A stretch of DNA of 64,000 bases from Cystobacter fuscus (GTDB taxonomy: Bacteria; Myxococcota; Myxococcia; Myxococcales; Myxococcaceae): positions 7,502,001-7,566,000 of the forward strand of contig NZ_CP022098.1 of assembly GCF_002305875.1 (NCBI RefSeq), in the 5' to 3' direction. Both the position numbers and the translations under genes were made by a program. Positions 52,041-60,566 of the stretch are shown piece by piece. Below the pieces are notes generated by a model, which was not told the origin of the DNA, ran no database searches, and worked only from the letters and a program-made list of their open reading frames with translations. The stretch's first letter is position 1; the number at the start of each line of letters is the position of its first letter.

Positions 52041-52870
52041 TACCAGCGTGCCTCGGTGAAGTCGAAGAGGTGGGCGAAGTCCACGACTCGCGCGAGGCGA
52101 CGATCCACTCGGCCCATGGGCGGAAGGGTGAAGGGTTCTCCCCCCAGTGCCTGGTACTCCTGAAGGCGGGCGCGCATGAATCCGGCGTCGCCGTACTTGG
52201 CGCCCAACAGAGCAGCGCTGCGCCGCACGCTCAGCTCCCGGGTGCGGCTCGTCTCGCGAGTCACGGTGTAGTGGTGAACGAGCGCCCGAGGCGCCAGACG
52301 CACGGAGAAGCCCGCGGCCCGGGCCCGCCAGGACAGGTCCACATCCTCGCAATACATGAAGAAGCGCTCGTCGAAGCCGCCCACGGCCGCCCACAAGTCG
52401 CGGGTGATGAGCAGCACGCAGCCACTGCACCAGGGCGTCTCGTGCGTCACCGGGTGGTAGCGCTTGGGGTGCTCGTCCGGGAAGAGCCGGGCCTCCACCA
52501 GGCCTGTCCGGGGCAGCCGCCCGGCCTCGGCCACCAGTTGAGCCAGGCAGTCCGGGTGCAGCACTCCATCCGGGTTCACGCAGACGTAGTGGCCCACGCC
52601 GGGCGAGGCGAACACCTCCGCCATCATCCGGTTGTGCGCGGCACCAAAGCCGAGGTTGGCGCCCGCGAAGTGGTAGTCGGGCGCCGGAACGAGCCGCGCG
52701 AGGAACTCACGGAGGGAAGCCTCGGGCGAGTTGTCCCACCAGCGAACCTGGAAGGGCGGCGTCCCCGGAGTGCTCCGGCACAGCTCGAGCGAGGCGATGA
52801 GCCGGCGCAGTTCCTCGGGTGGATTGCGGTAGAGGACAACACCCAACACCATGGGCACTTGCCGGCTCAC
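52040..52870 (-). CDS. GT2 glycosyltransferase
   Basis: 276 residues from GTG 52870, which overlaps the wzt stop (GTGA). GT2 features: VLGVVLYRNPPEELRRLIAS, FAGANLGFGAAHNRMM, YVCVNPDGVLHPDCL (the N-P-D metal site), CSGCVLLITRDLWAAVGGF and FMYCEDVDLSWRARAAG. It resembles rhamnosyltransferases. Its place directly after wzt suggests it acts early on the O-antigen primer or chain. Cytoplasmic. Confidence 0.88.
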   Translation of the reverse strand: MSRQVPMVLGVVLYRNPPEELRRLIASLELCRSTPGTPPFQVRWWDNSPEASLREFLARLVPAPDYHFAGANLGFGAAHNRMMAEVFASPGVGHYVCVNPDGVLHPDCLAQLVAEAGRLPRTGLVEARLFPDEHPKRYHPVTHETPWCSGCVLLITRDLWAAVGGFDERFFMYCEDVDLSWRARAAGFSVRLAPRALVHHYTVTRETSRTRELSVRRSAALLGAKYGDAGFMRARLQEYQALGGEPFTLPPMGRVDRRLARVVDFAHLFDFTEARW

Positions 52871-54183
52871 GCGCTGATGGCCTTCTCCGGAGAAGAAGGA
52901 ACAGCGGCCTCGTGGGTCAGCAACTCCCACCGATGCGGCAGCCGCGTGATGCCCTGGTCCGCCAGGGACGAGCGCACCTTGAAGGTACAGGCCTCCGGAC
53001 GCGACTCATAGGGTGTCCCATCCGCCGCGAGTGCGGACACCGCCACCTTGTACTGGCCCGGCATCAAGCCAAGCCGCTCCAGCCTCAGGCGCACCATTCC
53101 CTGGGCGGGCAGGGGCTTGGGCAGCGGCACGCCATCCACGAGCGTGCTCGTCTCGTACACGAGGGAACCATCGTCCCGGAGGAGGCTCCACCCGAAGCCG
53201 CCCTGCGTCACCTCGCTCTGGGTGGAGAACTCGAGCTGCAGTTCCAGCGAGTCTTCGGTGTCCACCTCCGTGGCGCGCAAGCCCTCACGGGTCAGCAACC
53301 GGACCTCGCCCAGACGCAGGTGCGCCTGGTCAGCCACGCGCGGTGTGAGCACCAACTCGGGCAGCGCGCCCCCGTCCGCGGACAGCGCGGGCGCCAGCAA
53401 CGGATTGCCCCGGGCCTCGGCCAGCTTGACGGCCTGCTTGTAGTGGCGGATGACCTCCGCTGGCGCTCCCACCTCGCGGATGCGCCCACCGTCGATCCAC
53501 GCGGCGAGATCGCACCAGCGCTCCAGCGTCCCCAGGTCATGGGTGACAATGACGATCGTCTTCCCGGACTTCTGGAAGTCCGTCATCTTCTGCAAGCTCT
53601 TGCGGCTGAAGTGCTCGTCACCCACCGCGAGGATCTCATCGATGATGAGGATCTCCGGGTCCACGTGCGTGGCCACCGCGAACGCCAGGCGCATGTACAT
53701 ACCGCTGGAGTACGTGCGCACCGGCTCATCGATGAATTCGCCCAGCTCACTGAAGGCGATGATTTCATCCATGCGCTCGCGGATTTCCGTGCGTGACAGG
53801 CCCAGGATGACGCCGTTGATGAGGATGTTCTCCCGCCCGGAGAAGTCCGGGTGGAAGCCGGCGCCCAGATCCAGCAGGGCGGAGATGCGGCCGTTGATCT
53901 CCACCGAGCCAGAGCTGGGCGAGTAGATGCCGGTAATGAGCTTGAGCAGGGTGCTCTTGCCCGAGCCATTGCGGCCGATGATTCCCACCGTCTTTCCACG
54001 AGGAATCGTCAGGTTGATGCCCCTGAGCGCCTCGATGACGGTGTCTGGCTGCTGCCGACGCTGGCCGCGCAACCACCGCACCAGCTCGGACTTGAAGGTC
54101 GTGTACTCGCCTCGGATGGTGCTCTTCCGAAAGCTCTTCACCACGTCGCGGAGGACGATGGCATCCATGGGGGGCAAGGGCAT
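52867..54183 (-). CDS. wzt: O-antigen ABC transporter ATP-binding protein (Wzt)
   Basis: 438 residues. NBD (~8-260): Walker A GIIGRNGSGKST (70-78), LDLGAGFHPDFSGRENI (typical of Wzt/TagH), signature RTYSSGMYMRLAFAVA, Walker B EILIIDEILAVGD, and the H-loop THD. The C-terminal ~170 residues form the extra beta-rich domain of Wzt proteins that binds the polysaccharide terminus before export. Two starts are possible: the ATG at 54183 sharing its A with the wzm stop, or MDAIVLRD at 54168. It is coupled to wzm upstream and to GT2 downstream. Confidence 0.93.
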   Translation of the reverse strand: MPLPPMDAIVLRDVVKSFRKSTIRGEYTTFKSELVRWLRGQRRQQPDTVIEALRGINLTIPRGKTVGIIGRNGSGKSTLLKLITGIYSPSSGSVEINGRISALLDLGAGFHPDFSGRENILINGVILGLSRTEIRERMDEIIAFSELGEFIDEPVRTYSSGMYMRLAFAVATHVDPEILIIDEILAVGDEHFSRKSLQKMTDFQKSGKTIVIVTHDLGTLERWCDLAAWIDGGRIREVGAPAEVIRHYKQAVKLAEARGNPLLAPALSADGGALPELVLTPRVADQAHLRLGEVRLLTREGLRATEVDTEDSLELQLEFSTQSEVTQGGFGWSLLRDDGSLVYETSTLVDGVPLPKPLPAQGMVRLRLERLGLMPGQYKVAVSALAADGTPYESRPEACTFKVRSSLADQGITRLPHRWELLTHEAAVPSSPEKAISA

Positions 54184-54962
54184 CAGACGAACTCCGCGAA
54201 CTCCTCACGCCGCCGCTCGAAGAGCACGGACGCGAACATGAGCAGCATCAACGCGATGGTCAGCCACAGCAGCAGGGGCCCCGCATCGGGCAGGCGCTGC
54301 TCGTAGAAGATGGCCTGGTAGGAGGTGATCATCACCGCCATGGGGTTGAGCAGCACGACGATCGAGCGCAGATGTCCGGGAATGGTGAGGGACTGGTAGA
54401 AAACGGGGGTGACGAAGAACCAGAGCGTCAGCAGGTTGGTGACGATCTGCTGCAAGTCCCGGAAGAAGACGTTGAGCGCGGAGAGCAGGTAGGCGAGCGC
54501 CAGCGTCACGCACGACTGGATGAGCAGCACCACCGGAAAGGCCACGATGTGCCAGGTGGGCCAGCGACCGAAGAACATGCCCAAGACGAGCATCAACGGC
54601 AGCGACAGCAGGTAGTTGACGAGGTTGGTGACCACCACGGTGGCTGGGAGCACCTGCGCCGGGAAGCGGACCTTGGTGAGCAGATCACGCCGATCACTGA
54701 TGGAGCTGGCCCCCGCGCTCAGCGAGCTGGAGAAACAGATCCACGGCAGCAGGCCCACGAACACGAAGAACGTGTAGGCCTCGAGGTTCTGCCGCATGTA
54801 GACGGAGAAGAGCAGCGTGTAGACGGCCATCTGCAACATCGGGTTGAGGAACGTCCACAGGAACCCGAGCACCGAGTTGCGGTAGCGCGCCTTGAGTTCG
54901 CGCTGGGTCAGACTCAGCAGCAGACCCCGGTATTGGTAGAGCTCTCGGAGGTTGCGAAGCAT
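54183..54962 (-). CDS. wzm: O-antigen ABC transporter permease (Wzm)
   Basis: 259 residues from ATG 54962. Six hydrophobic segments include FLWTFLNPMLQMAVYTLLFS, TFFVFVGLLPWICFSSSLS and NLLTLWFFVTPVFYQSL, the last characteristic of ABC-2 polysaccharide exporters. The N-terminal RELKARYRNSVLGFLW is the family's amphipathic entry helix. It forms the membrane channel with Wzt for undecaprenyl-linked O-antigen. It is first in the operon; the 155 bases upstream (54963-55118) should include the promoter. Confidence 0.93.
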   Translation of the reverse strand: MLRNLRELYQYRGLLLSLTQRELKARYRNSVLGFLWTFLNPMLQMAVYTLLFSVYMRQNLEAYTFFVFVGLLPWICFSSSLSAGASSISDRRDLLTKVRFPAQVLPATVVVTNLVNYLLSLPLMLVLGMFFGRWPTWHIVAFPVVLLIQSCVTLALAYLLSALNVFFRDLQQIVTNLLTLWFFVTPVFYQSLTIPGHLRSIVVLLNPMAVMITSYQAIFYEQRLPDAGPLLLWLTIALMLLMFASVLFERRREEFAEFV

Positions 54963-55119
54963 GCGGGGCCCTTCATACAGCATAAAGGGGGGACAGTAGG
55001 AACCGCTCTCCAGCTCCCTACTCCGCATGGCTGGCAGCCCTTCGACCCAGGGCGATCCACACGTCTGGCGAGAGGACGGCGGTTCGCAAGCATGCCCGCC
55101 GGATGAACCGTACAAACGA

Positions 55120-55148
55120 CAAGGCCCCCTGGTTTCCCAGGGGGCCTT
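55120..55148 (-). terminator. strong hairpin after the tRNA-Gly pair
   Basis: AAGGCCCCCTGG and CCAGGGGGCCTT pair perfectly (12 base pairs) around TTTC. It lies directly downstream of the minus-strand tRNAs. On the plus strand it is followed by TTCTTTTT; on the minus strand by TTGTCGTTTG. It may terminate in both directions. Confidence 0.65.
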
Positions 55149-55154
55149 TCTTTT

Positions 55155-55229
55155 TGGAGCGGGAAAAGGGATTTGAACCCTCGACCCTCGCCTTGGCAAG
55201 GCGATGCTCTACCGCTGAGCTATTCCCGC
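55155..55229 (-). tRNA. tRNA-Gly(GCC), copy 2
   Basis: Minus strand begins GCGGGAATAGCTCAGCGGTA. The anticodon stem-loop TCGCC-TTGCCAA-GGCGA gives anticodon GCC, the T-arm is GGGTTCAAATCCC, and the acceptor strand TTCCCGC is followed by T and an encoded CCA. All four arms pair. It is identical in body to the copy 16 bases away. Confidence 0.97.
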
Positions 55230-55244
55230 ATCAGGCTGGAGTGT

Positions 55245-55319
55245 TGGAGCGGGAAAAGGGATTTGAACCCTCGACCCTCGCCTTGGCAAGGCGATGCTCT
55301 ACCGCTGAGCTATTCCCGC
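55245..55319 (-). tRNA. tRNA-Gly(GCC), copy 1
   Basis: Same 75 bases as the other copy, including the encoded CCA. With a 15-base spacer the two are surely one transcript; this is the upstream copy. Confidence 0.97.
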
Positions 55320-55401
55320 GTCTCGACTCCTTGATGACCTCCGGCGTTGCCTCGCGGCGCCGTCGAAAGTGAGGGCGGTATACCCCCCGCATCCGGAGGC
55401 G

Positions 55402-56091
55402 TCAAGCCTTCTGTTCACCACCTCCGCCCCCTCGCCGGGCGAGCATGGAAAGGAAGGCCCGGAAGTACACGACGGCGCTCCACACGGAGAACGCCCCGGA
55501 CAGATACACGAGCACCTGGCCCACCTTGTTGAAGTTCACCGGCGCCGCGTAGAAGCCCATGTCCACCGGGTGCTCGTAGTGCACGCACAGGGAGATGATG
55601 CCCACGAGTTGCAGGGACGTCTTCCACTTGCCCTCCTGCCCCGCGGCGATGACCATGCCCTCGCTCGCCGCGATGGTGCGCAGGCCGCTGACGATGAACT
55701 CGCGCGCCAAGAGCACGATGACGACCCAGGCCGCGATGCGCCCCAGCCGCACCATCATCACCAGGGCCGCCATGGCGATGAGCTTGTCGGCCAGCGGATC
55801 CATGAACTTGCCCACCACGGTGATGAGGTTCCAGCGCCGCGCCAGGTAGCCATCCACGATGTCGGTGATGGCGGCCACCGCGAACACCGCCGCCGCCAGG
55901 AGCGAGTCGAGCGGATCCGCCTCGTAGGTGAGCCAGACGAACAGGGGGATGAGCGCGATGCGCCCGAGCGTCAGCATGTTCGGCAGGTTCCAGAACTCCT
56001 GCACCAGCACGCTGGGCTTGCGCGCCGCGCGACGCCGCGCCCGCTCCTCCTTCTTCTGCCGCTTCCGTACCGCTCGCTCCGCTCGATCCAT
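55402..56091 (-). CDS. pgsA: CDP-diacylglycerol-glycerol-3-phosphate 3-phosphatidyltransferase
   Basis: 229 residues from ATG 56091. Makes phosphatidylglycerol phosphate. The CDP-alcohol phosphotransferase motif D-x2-D-G-x2-A-R-x8-9-G-x3-D-x3-D is complete in DIVDGYLARRWNLITVVGKF and the following MDPLAD. Several membrane helices (MLTLGRIALIPLFVWLTYEA, IAAWVVIVLLAREFIVSGL) fit the family. A charged N-terminal extension (RAVRKRQKKEERARRRAARK) is longer than usual. It starts 11 bases after the TPR-AIM24 gene. Confidence 0.92.
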   Translation of the reverse strand: MDRAERAVRKRQKKEERARRRAARKPSVLVQEFWNLPNMLTLGRIALIPLFVWLTYEADPLDSLLAAAVFAVAAITDIVDGYLARRWNLITVVGKFMDPLADKLIAMAALVMMVRLGRIAAWVVIVLLAREFIVSGLRTIAASEGMVIAAGQEGKWKTSLQLVGIISLCVHYEHPVDMGFYAAPVNFNKVGQVLVYLSGAFSVWSAVVYFRAFLSMLARRGGGGGEQKA

Positions 56092-56102
56092 GGCGGAGCG
56101 TT

Positions 56103-57602
56103 CTAGCGGAGTGGCAGGGAGATGAGGGCAAATCCTTCGCCGCTCAGTTCCACTCCAACGCCGGGCGGGGGGTCGTCCCGGGACAGCGACACCACCCGGG
56201 GAGTGACCGAGCCCTGCCAGCCCACGAGGTAGGACATGGGCACCGTCACCGGCGCCTCGGGCGAGACGCCCACCGAGCGCAGCGCGCCGCGCACCCGCAG
56301 CACCACCCTGCCCTGCCCGCGCAGGTACACCAGCTCCAGGTCCGGCGGCACGTCCGAGGGCACCTTGCCATTCTCGAAGGCCACCACCTCCTCGAAGGCG
56401 AAGACGCACTCCTCGCGCACGTAGACGCCCGTGTCCCCCAGGTCCGTGGCCAGGAAGGAGTGCCCCTCGGCGGCCTCCAGGAAGAGCACGCCCCGGCCGC
56501 TCGCCCGCGTGAACCGGGCCGGGCCCTGGCCAAAGGGCTCGTCCGTGGCGCGGCCCCGGAAGCGCTTGCGCTCCGGCTCGAACTCGAGCTGTCCGCTGAA
56601 GGCCACCAGCCCCTCCAGCCGCGTGAGCAGCTCGCCCTCCACGTAGACGGAGAAGCCGCCACCGCCCACGCGCAGGCGCTGCGTGGGGCTCGCGCCCTCC
56701 AGCACCAGCGCCGGGGTGAGCTCCGCCAGCAGCGGAACCTCCTCGGTGGGAGGAAAGACCGGAGACTGCGGGGGCAGCTCGGGCGTGGCCCCGTCCAGGG
56801 ACTCGGGCAAGCGCTCGCCGTCCGGCGGCGAGGCCGAGGCCCGCGAGGCCGCCTGGGCCTCGTCTCCGGAGGCCTCGTCCGGTGCGCGCGCGCCGTCTCC
56901 CGAGTCGGCGGCAGGGAAGGCTCCGGGTTCCTCGTCCTCGTCGAAGCGCAACTCGTCGTCGGAGGGAGAGGGCACCTCGTCCAGGCCGAACTGGGCGCCC
57001 CATTGGCCCTCGGTAGGAGGTGGAGGTGGCGGTGGCGGTGGAGGTGGCGGACGCGCCGCGGGCGCCGGGACTGGCGCGGGCGTGGCGGCCCTGGCCGGCG
57101 TCCGGGCGAAGGAGTCTCCCGCGATGGCCCGGGCCATCTTCTGGGCCATGGCCTCGCTGCCGGCCACGAGGAAGTGCTGCCGGGCCCGGCCATACTCGCC
57201 GGCCTGGGCCAGCGCCAGCCCGAGGTAGTTGTGGGCCTTCTTGTGGTCCGGCTGCAGATCGGTCGCGGTGGCGAACTCGCGCATCGCGCGCTGCAGGGCG
57301 TTGGTCTTCAGGTAGACGAGCCCCAGGTTGACGCGCAGCGTGGCGTCCACCGGGTTGTCGCGCACCAGCGCCTCGTAGATTTCCGCCGCCCGGTCGAAGT
57401 GGCCCAGCTTGAAGTAGGCCAGGCCGAGCATGTTGCGGCCCTTCTCGTTGCGGGGCAGGAGCTGGTGGGCCCGCTCGAGCAACCGCCGGGCCTCGTCCAG
57501 ACGGCCCTGCGTCAGCAACTCGCCGCCCTGGTAGAGCTGCTTGAGGAACTCCTCGTCAACGGGGCTCTTGGGCCCCCGCCCCGTCACGCGCGTCGTCGCC
57601 AT
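56103..57602 (-). CDS. TPR protein with C-terminal AIM24-like domain
   Basis: 499 residues from ATG 57602, which overlaps the transglycosylase gene by 47 bases. TPR repeats at ~15-155 (for example QGRLDEARRLLERAHQLLPR, GRNMLGLAYFKLGHFDRAAE, VNLGLVYLKTNALQRAMREF). A Pro-run (PPPPPPPPPPPP) and a long acidic linker follow (~190-310). The C-terminal ~180 residues look like the AIM24 beta-sandwich: GGGGFSVYVEGELLTRLEGL, GRGVLFLEAAEGHSFLATDL, YVREECVFAFEEVVAFENG. No signal peptide is seen, so probably cytoplasmic. The function is unknown; the TPR part suggests a protein-binding scaffold. Confidence 0.75.
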   Translation of the reverse strand: MATTRVTGRGPKSPVDEEFLKQLYQGGELLTQGRLDEARRLLERAHQLLPRNEKGRNMLGLAYFKLGHFDRAAEIYEALVRDNPVDATLRVNLGLVYLKTNALQRAMREFATATDLQPDHKKAHNYLGLALAQAGEYGRARQHFLVAGSEAMAQKMARAIAGDSFARTPARAATPAPVPAPAARPPPPPPPPPPPPTEGQWGAQFGLDEVPSPSDDELRFDEDEEPGAFPAADSGDGARAPDEASGDEAQAASRASASPPDGERLPESLDGATPELPPQSPVFPPTEEVPLLAELTPALVLEGASPTQRLRVGGGGFSVYVEGELLTRLEGLVAFSGQLEFEPERKRFRGRATDEPFGQGPARFTRASGRGVLFLEAAEGHSFLATDLGDTGVYVREECVFAFEEVVAFENGKVPSDVPPDLELVYLRGQGRVVLRVRGALRSVGVSPEAPVTVPMSYLVGWQGSVTPRVVSLSRDDPPPGVGVELSGEGFALISLPLR

Positions 57603-58245
57603 CGGAATCCATCCCGCGGGGCTCGTCCTTGGAGAGCCGCTCGCGTTCCTTGTAATGGAAGTAGAGCTGGAGCACCTTGCGCACGTAGGCCTGGGTCTCC
57701 GGGTAGGGCGGCACCTGGCCCCCATACTTGCGCACGGCGTCGGGGCCGGCGTTGTACGCGGCCACCATCTTCACCATGTCGCCGCCAAAGAGGTTGGCCA
57801 GCACCCGGAGGTAGCGCACCCCACCCTCGATGTTCTCCCGGCTGTCGAAGATGTCGCGCACGTACATGTCCGACGCCGTGGCGGGCATGAGCTGCATGAG
57901 CCCGCTGGCTCCCTTGGGCGAGAGCGCGTTGGTGTTGAAGTTGCTCTCCGTGTGCATGATGGCCCGCACGAGCGCGGTCGGAATCTTGTAGCGCGTCGCG
58001 GCGGCCGTGATGTGGGCCTCGAACTCCTCGGGCGTGCGCGCGCGGCCCTTCACCGGCGCGCTGACCGCGGGCGCCTCGGAGAAGGTGCCCTTGAGACGGC
58101 TCGCCTTCTTGGCTCCCCCCGGAGGCACGTTCGTGTAGACGATCGTCCCATCCTTCTCCACGTACCGGTAGATGCCACCTTCGGCACGGGCACCCAGCGG
58201 GGCCAGGCTCAGCGCGCAGAGCAAGGGAAGGAGGAGCGGTCGCAT
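57556..58245 (-). CDS. secreted lytic transglycosylase with DUF4124 domain
   Basis: 229 residues. Signal peptide LLLPLLCALSLAPLGARAEG (cleaved after ARA). Residues ~24-50 form a DUF4124-like segment (IYRYVEKDGTIVYTNVPPGG). The SLT domain (~75-195) has catalytic Glu in IMHTESNFNTNA, SPKGASGLMQLMPATA and AAYNAGPDAV. It cleaves peptidoglycan glycan strands with anhydro-muramic ends. It diverges from nadB; the 87-base gap (58246-58332) must hold both promoters. Confidence 0.92.
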   Translation of the reverse strand: MRPLLLPLLCALSLAPLGARAEGGIYRYVEKDGTIVYTNVPPGGAKKASRLKGTFSEAPAVSAPVKGRARTPEEFEAHITAAATRYKIPTALVRAIMHTESNFNTNALSPKGASGLMQLMPATASDMYVRDIFDSRENIEGGVRYLRVLANLFGGDMVKMVAAYNAGPDAVRKYGGQVPPYPETQAYVRKVLQLYFHYKERERLSKDEPRGMDSDGDDARDGAGAQEPR

Positions 58246-58332
58246 GGTAGCGCTCCAACCTTAATTCCCCGCCCGAAAGTCCTCAAGAAATCGCCTTGTT
58301 TCCGGCACTTACAGTCGTTAAGGCTCCCACAC

Positions 58333-59922
58333 ATGCCCCATCGGTTCGATTTTCTGGTCCTTGGCAGTGGCGTCGCGGGTCTGTCCTTCGCCCTCCAGGC
58401 CGCCCGGCACGGCACGGTGGCGGTGCTCAGCAAGCGCGAGCCGCAGGAGAGCAACACCGCCTATGCCCAGGGAGGCATCGCGAGTGTCCTGTCCCCCACG
58501 GACACGTTCGCGGCGCACATCCAGGACACCCTGGAGGCCGGCGCGGACCTCAACCACCTGGACGCCGTGGAGGTGACGGTGCGCGAGGGGCCCGAGCGCA
58601 TCCGCGAGCTGGTGGCGCTGGGCGCCGACTTCAACCGGCGGGCCTCCGGCGAGTTCGATCTGACGCGCGAGGGAGGACACTCCGAGCGCAGGATCGTCCA
58701 CGCGGGCGACATCACCGGGCGCGAGGTGCAGCGCGCCCTGCTCGCGGCGTGTGCCGAGCAGCCCAACATCACCTTCTTCCCCAACACCGCGGCGATCGAT
58801 CTCATCCTCGAGCGGCGGCACGGGCCGGGCGCGCCGGGACGCTGCCTGGGGGTGTACGCGCTCATGCCCTCGGGGAAGATCGAGCGCTTCCTGGGCAAGG
58901 GGACGGTGCTGGCCACGGGAGGCGCGGGCAAGGTGTACCTCTACACCTCCAATCCGGACGTGGCCACGGGGGATGGCGTGGCCATGGCGTACCGGGCGGG
59001 GGCCGAGGTGGCCAACATGGAGTTCTACCAGTTCCACCCCACGTGCCTCTTCCACCCCGAGGCCAAGAGCTTCCTCATCAGCGAGGCCCTGCGGGGCGAG
59101 GGTGGCAAGCTGCGGCTGCGCGGGGGCGCGCAGTTCATGGACCGCTACCACCGGCTGGGGGAGCTGGCGCCGCGCGACGTGGTGGCGCGCGCCATCGACG
59201 CCGAGCTCAAGCGCACGGGCGACGACTGCGTCTACCTGGACATGACGCACCTGGGCCGCGCCTTCGTCTCCGAGCGCTTCCCCAACATCTACGCCACGTG
59301 CAAGGCCTTCAACATCGACATGGCCGTGCAGCCCATCCCCGTGGTGCCCGCGGCCCACTACATGTGCGGCGGCGTGGTGACGGACCTCCATGGCCGCACC
59401 ACCCTGCCCGGCCTGTTCGCCATCGGCGAGGTGGCCCACACGGGCCTGCATGGCGCCAACCGACTCGCCTCCAACTCGCTGCTCGAGGGGCTCGTCTTCG
59501 GCCATCGCGCCGCGGCCATCTGCGCCGAGGAGGCACGCGCCCTCGCCGCGCCCCAGGTGGATCCGCCCGAGTGGGACGAGGGCAGCGCGGTGGCCTCGGA
59601 CGAGAGCGTCGTCGTGGCCCACAACTGGGATGAGATCCGCCGCCTCATGTGGAACTACGTGGGGATCGTTCGCACGGACAAGCGCCTCATGCGCGCGCGC
59701 CGCCGGCTGGAGCTGCTGCGCGAGGAGATCCGCGACTACTACTGGCGCTTCAAGGTCACCCAGGACGTCATCGAGCTGCGCAACATCTGCGAGGTGGCCA
59801 CGCTCATCGTCGACTGCGCCAGCCGGCGCAAGGAAAGCCGCGGCCTGCACTTCACCCTGGACTACCCGGAGCGCGACGATCACCGCGGCAAGCGTGACAC
59901 CGTGGTGCGTCGCGAGCCGTGA
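58333..59922 (+). CDS. nadB: L-aspartate oxidase
   Basis: 529 residues from ATG 58333. Oxidises L-aspartate to iminoaspartate for NAD synthesis. FAD-binding LVLGSGVAGLSFALQAA, the AYAQGGIAS motif, GREVQRALLAA, MEFYQFHPTCLF, and the active-site ANRLASNSLLEGLVFG are all present. The C-terminal helical domain (NYVGIVRTDKRLMRARRRLE) is complete. No nadA or nadC is adjacent. A LOG-family gene follows after 28 bases. Confidence 0.95.
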   Translation: MPHRFDFLVLGSGVAGLSFALQAARHGTVAVLSKREPQESNTAYAQGGIASVLSPTDTFAAHIQDTLEAGADLNHLDAVEVTVREGPERIRELVALGADFNRRASGEFDLTREGGHSERRIVHAGDITGREVQRALLAACAEQPNITFFPNTAAIDLILERRHGPGAPGRCLGVYALMPSGKIERFLGKGTVLATGGAGKVYLYTSNPDVATGDGVAMAYRAGAEVANMEFYQFHPTCLFHPEAKSFLISEALRGEGGKLRLRGGAQFMDRYHRLGELAPRDVVARAIDAELKRTGDDCVYLDMTHLGRAFVSERFPNIYATCKAFNIDMAVQPIPVVPAAHYMCGGVVTDLHGRTTLPGLFAIGEVAHTGLHGANRLASNSLLEGLVFGHRAAAICAEEARALAAPQVDPPEWDEGSAVASDESVVVAHNWDEIRRLMWNYVGIVRTDKRLMRARRRLELLREEIRDYYWRFKVTQDVIELRNICEVATLIVDCASRRKESRGLHFTLDYPERDDHRGKRDTVVRREP

Positions 59923-59950
59923 GCCCCCCGCTTCGAGGAACCAACGAGAC

Positions 59951-60544
59951 ATGAGCATTCGATCCATCTGCGTCTTCTGTGGCTCGCGCATGGGCGCGCG
60001 GCCGGAGTACCTCGAGGCCGCGCGGGCCCTGGGCACGGAGCTGGGCCGGCGGGGAATCACCCTCGTCTACGGCGGCACGAGCGTGGGCCTCATGGGCGCC
60101 GTGGCGGACGCGGTGCTCGCCGAGGGCGGCCAGGTGGTGGGCGTGCTGCCCCACCTGCTCCAGTCCCGGGAGATCGCCCACAAGCACCTCACCGAGCTGC
60201 ACCTGGTGGACTCCATGCACACGCGCAAGGCGATGATGGCCGAGCGCGCCGACGCGTTCATCGCCATGCCCGGCGGCGTGGGCACCTTCGAGGAGCTCTT
60301 CGAGATCACCACCTGGGCCCAGCTCGGCCTGCACCACAAGCCCATCGGCCTGCTGAACGTGGCGGACTTCTACGGGCCCCTGCTCGCCCTCATGCGGCGC
60401 GCGGTGGAGGAAGGCTTCATTCCGGAGACCCGCGCCCAGCCCTTCGTCCATGACGCCTCGCCGATCGCCCTGCTGGACTCCCTCCTGAAGGCGGAGCAGC
60501 CGCTCACCCCGGCCACGCCCGTCCTGGGCCCCGCGCAGAGCTGA
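59951..60544 (+). CDS. LOG-family nucleotide phosphoribohydrolase-like protein
   Basis: 197 residues. The lysine-decarboxylase-like Rossmann fold shows the signature motifs PGGVGTFEELFE and YGGTSVGLMGAVAD, together with ICVFCGSRMGARPEY. LOG proteins cleave cytokinin nucleotides or other nucleoside monophosphates to free base and ribose phosphate, and the bacterial role is often purine salvage or stress. The arginine and glutamate in M-x-x-R-K ... E of the active site are present (MHTRKAMM ... TFEEL). It is likely cotranscribed with nadB. Confidence 0.9.
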   Translation: MSIRSICVFCGSRMGARPEYLEAARALGTELGRRGITLVYGGTSVGLMGAVADAVLAEGGQVVGVLPHLLQSREIAHKHLTELHLVDSMHTRKAMMAERADAFIAMPGGVGTFEELFEITTWAQLGLHHKPIGLLNVADFYGPLLALMRRAVEEGFIPETRAQPFVHDASPIALLDSLLKAEQPLTPATPVLGPAQS

Positions 60545-60566
60545 GCCGGACAGGCTCCGCCTCAGC
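60540..60566. terminator. possible bidirectional terminator between convergent genes
   Basis: GCTGAG and CTCAGC, with inner GCC/GGC pairing, form a hairpin covering both stop codons of the LOG and lipoprotein genes. No clear T-tract is seen. Confidence 0.35.
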
